This document shows, in pieces, positions 36,461-43,242 of a DNA stretch of 64,000 nucleotides. Location of the stretch: the NCBI GenBank assembly GCA_947503145.1, contig CANNCP010000005.1, forward strand, positions 186,001 to 250,000, in the 5' to 3' direction. Both the position numbers and the translations under genes were made by a program. The notes below the pieces were generated by a model. It made no database searches, had not been told where the DNA came from, and was given only the letters and a program-made list of their open reading frames with translations. This stretch comes from an uncultured Roseovarius sp. GTDB lineage: Bacteria; Pseudomonadota; Alphaproteobacteria; Rhodobacterales; Rhodobacteraceae. Within the stretch, counting starts at the first letter, position 1, and the number at the start of each line of letters is the position of its first letter.

Positions 36461-36580
36461 TTTATATACTCCTAACAAAATACCATAAAGGGACACAAGG
36501 CCCCCTCAGGTATATATATCCTTTCCTTGTCTCAACTCCTATCTAGAAAACTACCTTACCAGTTGGTGCCGCCACTACCC

Positions 36581-38320
36581 TTAGAGACGAAAGAATCCGG
36601 AGGGGTTACCTCTCCCTTTCCCACTACCCTTCCGAAAGGCCCACCCTATCGACAGGAACTGTGTTTCACCTATGGCAATTTGTTTTGTCTTAGCCGACCC
36701 CTTGGTCCAAATACCATTCTCTTTCAACTCAGGACTACCAACAAACTCCTGATCTTCTGGAACTGTATTGAGGTAGCGAATAGCCTTGGTAACAATCATG
36801 GTCTTGTCTCTGCTACCGGAATACTTGGGCTTAGATGTTCCCTCGGGATAGGTCAGGACAGATTTAGGAAAGAGCATAGGTAGCAACCTAGTGAACCTAT
36901 CTTCGTCTATCATGCAATGTACTGTAGCCTTTCCTGCTTTTCCATCTTCACTAATGTTTCTTAGGTTGCACCGGGCAATCATCTGCTTGAGGTGGACACA
37001 GTGGTTAGCATCCTTCAACTTCCTCATTAACGATCCCTGACTATTCTGGATGGGGTCTAAGGCTTGCTCTGTAACTACCTCAACCCCACTATGCCCAAGG
37101 TAATCGGCCCTCAGTGCATCAACGGGTTTGTGAAACTCCGAGACGATATAAACCTCATCACAATCCCTGAACTCATTAGAGCCTACGTCTCTGCCATAGT
37201 TAGTTACTTTGGCAGAAGGGAACATTGCCTGAATATCTGAAACAAAATCTTTAGGGCAGACCACTAAAGTCTTGTCACTGGCAAAACATATCCAGTCTCT
37301 AATCTCTTCAAAGAACCTCTCTCGATTGGTTTTATTATTCATAATAGCCTTATGGCTTTTGGTGAGCCCTTCTGACCAAGGCTTGAACTTGAAGGTGACA
37401 TTTGAGTAATCCACCTTAGGTAATAGATCGTAGATAAATTCATTATCACTTCCGAACTGCCAGCCTTCATATTGAGCGGTAGCACTAAAGATGATTGTTC
37501 TATCCTGAAATGGTAGATCGTATTTGAAAGCGTTCCAAGAGGTGGCGCTAGTCCTACTTTGAAAGGCCCTACCGTCAACGATAGCCTGAGCAAGTTTCTG
37601 GATACTCTGTCCCTCAGGTGTCAATGGTGAGATAGACAAGACCTCATAAACCCAATCTGGAACAGTGACAGGACTTAGCCCCTTATCATCTTGCACCTGC
37701 GCCCAGTTAGCAGCCTTGGCGAACACCTCGCCATATGGCCCCTGTTTGCTTTCGTCGTCTCTCGCCTTAACGAATTGATAAACCTCATATGTGTCCTGAT
37801 AGACAGGTTGCGGATATTCATCGACCAGCACCATATCCCTTCGGCCTACCCAAGATTCACAAGCCTTGCCAGCGTTATGAGTCACAATAAGGCATTTCTT
37901 TTCAGCAGCCTCAGATTTAGTAAAGTGCCTAGTGGGTTGAAAGTGTTCATCATTCACCTTCGATTCAGGATCATGTGCCTCGGTCCAGACCCCTGCACAA
38001 CCTTCCTCGATTGTCTCCATCTCAAGATAGAACCTCTCAGCGTCAGCCCTCGTAGGGACCATCACCAAGACAGGCGTATCAGACCAGAACTGTTCCCATA
38101 CTTTCTTGATCGCTAATCTTGCACCAGTGGTCTTGCCTGTCCCAACCTCTGCATCAAAGAAATGTAGTCTCCCTTTGTTGAAGGTTAAGTATTGAACCAA
38201 TCCCCATACAGCAACTTGAGTCCTGATAATGGGATCGTTACTATCACAACCCTCTAGTGCCTTCTCGATATACTTCTCTTTAGTCATATTGAATGGTGAT
38301 GTAGTATCGTCTAGCGGCAT
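36581..38320 (-). CDS. SF2 helicase-like ATPase of the element
   Basis: 579 residues from ATG 38320, with GAGAGGAC eight bases upstream. Walker A in FFDAEVGTGKTTGARLA (about residue 60), Walker B/DExx-like VLVDEYPQP (about 155), motif III-like IIFSATAQ, and a late QMIARCNLRN that resembles motif VI. The order fits a superfamily-2 helicase. In so small an element it may drive replication of the excised form. Last and largest gene of the leftward operon. Confidence 0.7.
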   Translation of the reverse strand: MPLDDTTSPFNMTKEKYIEKALEGCDSNDPIIRTQVAVWGLVQYLTFNKGRLHFFDAEVGTGKTTGARLAIKKVWEQFWSDTPVLVMVPTRADAERFYLEMETIEEGCAGVWTEAHDPESKVNDEHFQPTRHFTKSEAAEKKCLIVTHNAGKACESWVGRRDMVLVDEYPQPVYQDTYEVYQFVKARDDESKQGPYGEVFAKAANWAQVQDDKGLSPVTVPDWVYEVLSISPLTPEGQSIQKLAQAIVDGRAFQSRTSATSWNAFKYDLPFQDRTIIFSATAQYEGWQFGSDNEFIYDLLPKVDYSNVTFKFKPWSEGLTKSHKAIMNNKTNRERFFEEIRDWICFASDKTLVVCPKDFVSDIQAMFPSAKVTNYGRDVGSNEFRDCDEVYIVSEFHKPVDALRADYLGHSGVEVVTEQALDPIQNSQGSLMRKLKDANHCVHLKQMIARCNLRNISEDGKAGKATVHCMIDEDRFTRLLPMLFPKSVLTYPEGTSKPKYSGSRDKTMIVTKAIRYLNTVPEDQEFVGSPELKENGIWTKGSAKTKQIAIGETQFLSIGWAFRKGSGKGRGNPSGFFRL

Positions 38321-38418
38321 AGTATTTGTCCTCTCTAAGCAACTTTTCATACAGCAATATAAATGTCTCCAAGGTAGGGTAGCTTACCAATGAACCCTTC
38401 CGGCCCTGTAGCACCCCC

Positions 38419-38709
38419 TCACACACACTCTACGAGCCTCTCAGTTGCCTTTCCTCGGTAGGCTACAAACCTAATGGACCGATTATCTTCCTCTACCACC
38501 TCCTGACCTGCCCATTTCGACAGGGATTGAGGGACGAAACACAGGGTTTCATTTCGATAAATGTAGACAGGAGAATCAGGGTTAGCGCCTGTCGCTAGAA
38601 TCTCTCGACACAGTGGGCAAATGACTGAACCTCGTTTCTTTGTGACTGTGAGATTAAGGGCTGGGCAAGTAGCAGTGTAAGAGCCAGTTAGTTGGATAGT
38701 GATATTCAT
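38419..38709 (-). CDS. Small protein with CPLC motif
   Basis: 96 residues, no signal peptide; one C-x2-C (ICPLCRE, about residue 31) and three other Cys (TATCPA, TLCFVP, LVECV at the end). Possibly a metal-binding protein. No family recognised. Member of the leftward operon, 98 bp before the helicase-like gene. Confidence 0.55.
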   Translation of the reverse strand: MNITIQLTGSYTATCPALNLTVTKKRGSVICPLCREILATGANPDSPVYIYRNETLCFVPQSLSKWAGQEVVEEDNRSIRFVAYRGKATERLVECV

Positions 38710-38796
38710 TATTACTCCTTTGGCATAGATAAAGCATCCTCAGGGGTTCGCCAGAACCCCCAAGGTTAGTAGTGTTCAAATGTGATTATGGTTTAG

Positions 38797-38979
38797 TTAG
38801 CTAAAGTCGTCGTCTTCATCAGACTCTTGTAGCCTCGGGCGATACGGTCCTACCTTAGCCTTACGAAGGCACGAACGACAAAAGGTAAAATGGAATCCTC
38901 TATCGTTAGTGAAGGCCTTATTGACTCTACAGGCTACACACTGGGTTGGCCTAGAGATTGGTCCTTTGATCCTGCTCAC
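38797..38979 (-). CDS. 60-residue zinc-ribbon protein
   Basis: GTG start overlapping the stop of the gene before it (GTGA). Contains CVAC at about residue 14 and CRSC at about 34, a four-Cys zinc-ribbon arrangement, then a basic region and an acidic tail (ESDEDDDFS). Likely a small nucleic-acid-binding or regulatory protein. Confidence 0.65.
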   Translation of the reverse strand: MSRIKGPISRPTQCVACRVNKAFTNDRGFHFTFCRSCLRKAKVGPYRPRLQESDEDDDFS

Positions 38980-39596
38980 GCCATCGCCTCAATAGACACA
39001 TGAGCATGTATTGCCTGCGCCATATTGCGAACCGTAGTGAACTGTTGGCCGCGTAGGTTGAACGGAATATCCTCACTTTGAAATATATAATGCTGAGTGG
39101 TTCGTGGTTTGATTGATTTGAGAGATAAGCTGACTGGTTCGTGGACCTCAAAAATCGCCATTGTCGAACCGTCCTTGAGCCTGCTTTCGTGGACATGAAC
39201 GTATCCGACTCGATAGGATTCGCTCCAAGTTGCCACTGGTGCCTGAGCCTTCTCTCTTTCCTCAATCTCATCCAGCAAAGTCTTTTGAACCTCAGGAACC
39301 GTTTCAAATTTCATGCTTTTACAGGCATCGAGGCCAAGGCGATCAGCTAATGCTTCATATGCAATGGTGACGTTTTGAAAGTAGCCGCTAATGTCTTTTG
39401 GCAAAGCGAAGTTCGAGGAGTACCGATAGAGCACGCTCCCCATCTCTATTCTTGAAAGAACGATTTCCGAGGGCCACGCCTTGCAAGTCAGGGTGGCTTT
39501 CACCAGAATGGGATTGGTGCCTTTTCTATACTCTGTTCCTGTAATGCCATTGTTTAGTTCAATCTTTTTCGTGACAATCTTTTTATCAAACATCAT
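38976..39596 (-). CDS. Hypothetical protein of the element
   Basis: 206 residues, soluble, mixed alpha/beta by composition. No recognised motif; segments such as VGYVHVHESRLKDGSTMAIF and HYIFQSEDIPFNLRGQ are distinctive. Overlaps both neighbours (11 bases upstream, four downstream), so it is a genuine operon gene. Confidence 0.6.
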   Translation of the reverse strand: MMFDKKIVTKKIELNNGITGTEYRKGTNPILVKATLTCKAWPSEIVLSRIEMGSVLYRYSSNFALPKDISGYFQNVTIAYEALADRLGLDACKSMKFETVPEVQKTLLDEIEEREKAQAPVATWSESYRVGYVHVHESRLKDGSTMAIFEVHEPVSLSLKSIKPRTTQHYIFQSEDIPFNLRGQQFTTVRNMAQAIHAHVSIEAMA

Positions 39597-39864
39597 TCGC
39601 CACCTCTAGAAGCTTTTCTTCGACTGGCATTTCTAACTTCAAGTAAGCCAAGCGAACCTCTGCCTTGTGAAATTGCTCATCAAAGTTCTTTTGATACATT
39701 TCTAGTTTTGAATCCGCTTTAGCTTTATCTTTGGTTCTGAGAGTGCATTGGTATGAGGATCGCCCAATGAGGGGTCTAAGCTTGTATGGAACCGATTGGT
39801 GAATCCACATCCACCCCTTCCGCTCATAGACGTAAGCCCTAGGCCAGCTAATATTTTTGCTCAT
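39586..39864 (-). CDS. Stand-alone integrase N-terminal-like domain protein
   Basis: 92 residues. RKGWMWIHQSVPYKLRPLIG followed by SLRTKD-like text (TLRTKDKAKADSKLEMYQ) aligns with residues 12-62 of the element's own integrase (KGKWYVNLTIPVELREHF ... STGTSDKVEAKRKQ) and with the DUF6538-like N-terminal region of many phage integrases. The catalytic part is absent and the gene ends cleanly in an operon overlap, so it does not look like a broken integrase. It could compete for arm sites or direct excision. Confidence 0.65.
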   Translation of the reverse strand: MSKNISWPRAYVYERKGWMWIHQSVPYKLRPLIGRSSYQCTLRTKDKAKADSKLEMYQKNFDEQFHKAEVRLAYLKLEMPVEEKLLEVANDV

Positions 39865-40196
39865 TATATATTTTCCTTGTTGTTGAGGTATCTGATGATT
39901 GTCTCGGTAATCTCTTCGCTCAATCCCTGCTTTGTGCTGTCTCCCTTAGTCGAATAAAAGTCGTCTCCGAGGGCCTTGCGATCCTCCATAATTTGCTTCT
40001 GTGTTGTAGGTGAGTGGTAAAGGCGTTTGCTTTTCCTGCGGAGGGCTTGATAGGCATTGAAATTCTTTGGTTTACGATCAGTCAATGGTTCGATCCTTTC
40101 TGGAATCGGTGAAGAACCCGGATGCAAAAGCATCGGGCTAAAGTTTGGAATGTGATTTGATGAAGTTTGGGGCCTAGAGAACCTTGGGATTCTCAT
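39864..40196 (-). CDS. Hypothetical protein, first gene of the leftward operon
   Basis: 110 residues, basic and Ser/Pro-rich at the N-terminus, helical at the end (LSEEITETIIRYLNNKE). Its stop shares one base with the next start. The ATG at 40196 lies about 70 bp downstream of the consensus promoter. As the first gene after an operator-like region it could be a control protein, but no helix-turn-helix is clear. Confidence 0.55.
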   Translation of the reverse strand: MRIPRFSRPQTSSNHIPNFSPMLLHPGSSPIPERIEPLTDRKPKNFNAYQALRRKSKRLYHSPTTQKQIMEDRKALGDDFYSTKGDSTKQGLSEEITETIIRYLNNKENI

Positions 40197-40241
40197 CTTC
40201 GGGAGTTCGCCTGAGTTGGCCTCAAGTCACATTGTCGTAAG

Positions 40242-40315
40242 ACGTTTTTTACGCCCTATACATCCATTATAGCATGGCACATAAGGGATGTCAAGAAAAA
40301 ACGTTAAAAAACGTT
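40242..40315 (-). promoter_or_regulatory. Consensus sigma-70 promoter with 10-bp operator-like repeats
   Basis: On the minus strand, TTGACA (40289-40294) and TATAAT (40266-40271) are separated by exactly 17 bp. Upstream of the -35 are two tandem copies of AAAAAACGTT (40296-40305 and 40306-40315), one helical turn apart; an inverted copy with one change (ACGTTTTTT, 40242-40250) lies downstream of the -10. Such a strong promoter in a quiet element should be repressed, and these repeats are the natural operator. Confidence 0.8.
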
Positions 40316-40351
40316 TGACAATCGGCCGAAAGTGTGATCGCGGTACGTTAA

Positions 40352-40387
40352 TGGACCATACGAATGGCGCTACTGTGGACCATACGA
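40352..40387 (+). repeat. Right arm-type repeats (12 bp x 2)
   Basis: TGGACCATACGA occurs at 40352-40363 and 40376-40387, 24 bp apart, 42 bp inside the right att core. They match the left-end units (TGGAACATACGG, TGGAACGTACGC) at nine to ten of twelve positions and have the same orientation. Confidence 0.7.
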
Positions 40388-40429
40388 GAATTAAAAAGCA
40401 AACAAAACCAATGAGGTAGAGGTAGATGG

Positions 40430-40451
40430 TCGATTCTCCTACTCGCCTCCA
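40430..40451 (+). other. attR core
   Basis: Exact 22-bp copy of the tRNA-Cys 3' end (32964-32985). The bases before it do not continue the tRNA, confirming that the intact tRNA gene is the left copy. Confidence 0.9.
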
Positions 40452-40563
40452 CCATATTTTCTTGGGAATTTTGACATTTCCTGACCTCCTTAGAGAGGGT
40501 TAAAATTGCCCGGTTTACAACACTCCCTGGATTTCCGACCTGATCCCGTCCTATAGAGGCACG

Positions 40564-40592
40564 AAAAAGCCGCCAGGATTTCTCCTCGCGGC
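40564..40592 (-). terminator. Rho-independent terminator, leftward
   Basis: On the minus strand GCCGC-G-AGGA pairs with TCCT-G-GCGGC around GAAA, followed by TTTTT (40564-40568). It would stop leftward transcripts from the IS3 remnant before they enter the integrative element. Confidence 0.65.
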
Positions 40593-40742
40593 GCCTGTTT
40601 TTGGGACTGGAAGCTGCTCTCCAAGGGGCCATACCAAAGGCGCTGAAGAAGCGCAGTGCACTGGCATGAGCATGGTGCGACCGAGGGCCGATCTTGACCA
40701 GCGTTGGACCTGTCCCGTTTTTGTGCCGCCCCAAGTGCTCGT

Positions 40743-40997
40743 TTAAGCCACTTTCCGTTCGAAACCGACCCGGCTTTTCCAACCCTGTGCTGAGTGCCTT
40801 CGACGCGGATTGTAGAAGCCGTTGATGTATTCCGTCGACCGGCAGTCGTTTGCTCGCAAACGATGAGAGGGGGCCCAGCCGATGACACACCGGGAATGCA
40901 AGTCCAGGTTCACAGCGAGATACAACCAGCCTTCACGAGTCCAAACGTAACTGATGTCACCAGCCCATTTCTGGCTTGGCATGCGGAAAGCCCGCAA
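40743..40997 (-). pseudogene. IS3 OrfB transposase remnant
   Basis: The frame reads [20 protein letters not shown], the start of the DDE integrase core, then jumps after [14 protein letters not shown] directly to [20 protein letters not shown], the usual C-terminus. The region with the second Asp and the Glu of the DDE triad is deleted, so it is inactive. Confidence 0.85.
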
Positions 40998-41220
40998 GCC
41001 ACGTGAATTAACCCTAACAACGTCGCACAGTCGGTTGGCTGGAAAGTGGGCCTGTGTTCTTCGACAAACCTAAATCTCATTGCTTTAGGCCCGCAAAGAA
41101 CTGGGTGGCCTTTCTTAGGATATCCCTCTCCTCCTTGAGAAGCAGGATCTCACGCCAAAGCCGCTCATCTCTTTGGCAATGTCCAAATCCTCTTTCAAAA
41201 CCACGTCCCTGTCTCCCCTC

Positions 41221-41388
41221 TCATGCATGTAAACATGCATTGCCGGGCAGTGGCTGTGCTGTGATCCATTTGTTCAGCGTCGACATGCCAACGCCCAGAT
41301 CATCAGCCACCTGCTTACGCGTCAGCCCACTGGTCAGTGCGATCCGCACTGCATCTTGTCGTAATTCGTCCTTTCGTTTCAGTCCCAT
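41221..41388 (-). pseudogene. IS3 OrfA transposase, truncated
   Basis: 55 residues from ATG 41388. Residues 1-45 are a typical IS3 OrfA helix-turn-helix (SGLTRKQVADDLGVGMSTLN), then the frame ends after a short unrelated tail (LPGNACLHA). Full OrfA is near 90-100 residues with a leucine zipper and a frameshift site, both missing. Confidence 0.75.
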
Positions 41389-41457
41389 AGTCCGTCTCCT
41401 TTGCTGCAATAAATGCTGTCAAAGGAGCGGCATAAAAACGCGGCAGGTCCAAAACAC

Positions 41458-42429
41458 CTAATCCCGGTATGGCAGATACTGCACCATCCGGAATGCTTTG
41501 CGGCGCGCCCAAGATCCTCGGTGGCGCGGGTCAGCCGCTTGAGTGGCAACATCAGGCGAAATGAGTCGACGACCTATTCGGGTGGATGTATTTGCACCAA
41601 ATTGATCGCCAAGCATAACGACGCGGTGGTCCGCGAACAGACTGCCTGCAAGCGAAAGACTAACTGAGGCTTCCAGTCCGAAACCCAGCTTTTCTGCTGT
41701 GCGGACAAATCCGGTGATCTTCTCGTCGGGAAGTCGGCGTGCGGCCTGCAGGATATCAACAACCATCTGCAAACGGTGAAATTTGTGGCCGCAGGAAGCA
41801 TGAATTATGGCCACGCTGAGCAGGGCTTCTGGCGCCGCCGTATCGCCTTGTCCGACGGCGACAATTTCCTTGTATCCAAAGCTGACCCGACGACGCAGCA
41901 GGGGGTAATGGACAAGATTGCCGTGAAGCTCGAATAAAACTGACGGATTGTCGGTCAGCGTCCATTTGAACTCCATGTCACGATGCGAATTGCCCCAGAT
42001 TGCCTTCTGCTCAGCCTGAAAACCCTCGCGCATCAGGACATCGCTCGCTTTGTTAAGGTGGGCAGGGTGAAGAAGAAAATCAATGTCGGTGAAAGGGCGG
42101 TCCGCACGGTGGTCATAAAGCAGGTGTGAGAATACCGGGCCCTTGACGGTCGCACAGTCGACGCCCGCTTTGGTCATCTTCGCTGCGACGGTTTTTGACA
42201 GGCTTTCCAGAAGCATAGACTGGCCCATCCGGAGCCTCATGCCCGCCACGGCAGAGACCGGCACACGACCGGCGAGTTTGCGCCAAACGATAGAAAGCAC
42301 CCCGTGCCGTTCAGCCAGCTTGGTCAGCCTTTCAATCGCCTGATCGTCAACACCGCCAAGGTCGATTGGGGGTGCATCAGGGTCAGCAAGCCGGAGCAGG
42401 AGCGACGCTGTCTCTTTGGAAACCGTCAC
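41458..42429 (-). CDS. Nucleotidyltransferase-family protein (NTP_transf_5-like) of the RiPP island
   Basis: 323 residues. KGPVFSHLLYDHRADRPFTDIDFLL resembles the uncharacterised nucleotidyltransferase family often present in lasso-peptide clusters; the D-x-D (TDIDFLL) would be the metal site. The last gene of the ligase-GNAT-ACP operon, its start overlapping the ACP stop. Its stop is five bases from the end of the IS3 remnant, so the natural C-terminus may have been lost. Could nucleotidylate the peptide or a partner protein. Confidence 0.75.
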   Translation of the reverse strand: MTVSKETASLLLRLADPDAPPIDLGGVDDQAIERLTKLAERHGVLSIVWRKLAGRVPVSAVAGMRLRMGQSMLLESLSKTVAAKMTKAGVDCATVKGPVFSHLLYDHRADRPFTDIDFLLHPAHLNKASDVLMREGFQAEQKAIWGNSHRDMEFKWTLTDNPSVLFELHGNLVHYPLLRRRVSFGYKEIVAVGQGDTAAPEALLSVAIIHASCGHKFHRLQMVVDILQAARRLPDEKITGFVRTAEKLGFGLEASVSLSLAGSLFADHRVVMLGDQFGANTSTRIGRRLISPDVATQAADPRHRGSWARRKAFRMVQYLPYRD

Positions 42430-42677
42430 GTTGGTATTCCTTCCTGCTCATCCCGAAAAAGCACAGTAAGGCTGCCGACGGTTTCAAAGGATACGATTTC
42501 CTCCGCTGTCATTCTCCGTTCCAGTTTCTCTTCTGCTGACATGATGATGGAAATATGGGCAAGACTGTCCCAGTCGGGTAGTGACCCGATCGCAGCATCG
42601 GACGGAATATCATCCGGACGGCAGCCCAGCACACCCGCGATGATCGCTTTGGCAGTCTGGAGTGCGACGTCATTCAT
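42426..42677 (-). CDS. Acyl carrier protein
   Basis: 83 residues from ATG 42677. The phosphopantetheine Ser is in LPDWDSLAHISII (D-S-L motif), with acidic helices around it, as in ACPs/PCPs. It lies between a GNAT acyltransferase and a nucleotidyltransferase and downstream of an AMP-dependent ligase. It probably carries an acyl or aminoacyl group activated by that ligase. Confidence 0.85.
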   Translation of the reverse strand: MNDVALQTAKAIIAGVLGCRPDDIPSDAAIGSLPDWDSLAHISIIMSAEEKLERRMTAEEIVSFETVGSLTVLFRDEQEGIPT

Positions 42678-43242
42678 GGTCTGCTGCCTCGCGCGCTTCC
42701 CATTCTTTGCGAAACATTTCAAAGATCAGCGTATCATGCACATCACCGCTTACCGGGTCCGACGTGACGCGGTGCAGCGTACCGACATGGGTGAAACCGA
42801 GCTTGCGGTAGTTGAAAATCGACGCGAAATTGCGCGCGTTTACATAGCCACAAAAACGGTCAACAGGCGCGTACATCAAAAAGTGGTTGATCATGCATTT
42901 ACGGACCTCAAGTGCCGCATCTTTACCCCACCAGTCACGATCATGGATGCCGATGCCCAGATAGGCACTTCGGTGGGGCTTTATATGAACAAAATGCAGA
43001 CCGATCGGGTCTTTCTGGCCGTGGGGTATTATTGCATGTGCGAATTTGGTGCGTTTGTTAGGGCGCACCATTTGCCGATACCATTTCCATCGTGACCTGG
43101 GCGCGGCAGAGCCTGAATAGTTCCGGATAATCTCAGCGTCATTTGTCCAATGATAGCTTGCCTGAAGTGCGCGCCACCGGCCCAGTGGTTCCAGTGTAAA
43201 ACGCTCGGTCAGAACCGTTGCGTTCAGATCGCTCGCTGTCAC
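42670..43242 (-). CDS. GNAT-family N-acyltransferase
   Basis: 190 residues, RimJ/RimL-like: LGIGIHDRDWWGKDAALEVRKCMINH holds the acyl-donor-binding region and GYVNARNFASIFNYRKLGFTHVGT the C-terminal GNAT motif. It overlaps the ligase stop (ATGA) and the ACP start (8 bp). It may transfer an ACP-bound acyl group to an amine, perhaps the Lys of the precursor peptide (inference). Confidence 0.85.
   Translation of the reverse strand: MTASDLNATVLTERFTLEPLGRWRALQASYHWTNDAEIIRNYSGSAAPRSRWKWYRQMVRPNKRTKFAHAIIPHGQKDPIGLHFVHIKPHRSAYLGIGIHDRDWWGKDAALEVRKCMINHFLMYAPVDRFCGYVNARNFASIFNYRKLGFTHVGTLHRVTSDPVSGDVHDTLIFEMFRKEWEAREAADHE

Larger units (their letters stand above)
32986..40451. mobile_element. 7.5-kb integrative element in tRNA-Cys
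   Basis: Bounded by a 22-bp direct repeat (tRNA 3' end at 32964-32985; copy at 40430-40451). Inside are an integrase next to the tRNA, a serine recombinase, three small rightward genes, and a leftward operon of six genes ending in a helicase-like ATPase. The DNA is visibly AT-richer than the host DNA on both sides. No capsid, terminase, relaxase or conjugation gene is seen, so it is either a phage satellite, an integrated plasmid or a mobilisable island without its own transfer system. Confidence 0.88.
40704..41452 (-). mobile_element. IS3-family element, internally deleted
   Basis: Imperfect terminal inverted repeats: TTGGACCTGTCCCGTTTTTG from 40704, and on the minus strand TTGGACCTGCCGCGTTTTTA ending at 41452. 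OrfA remains at 41221-41388 on the minus strand (MGLKRKDELRQDAVRIALTS ..., helix-turn-helix). OrfB survives as a rve-domain remnant. About 750 bp remain of what is normally about 1.2 kb, so it is dead. No target duplication was found. Confidence 0.85.

Noticed and set aside
32986..40451. Element called a complete prophage
   Set aside because: No terminase, portal, capsid, tail or lysis gene is present in 7.5 kb.
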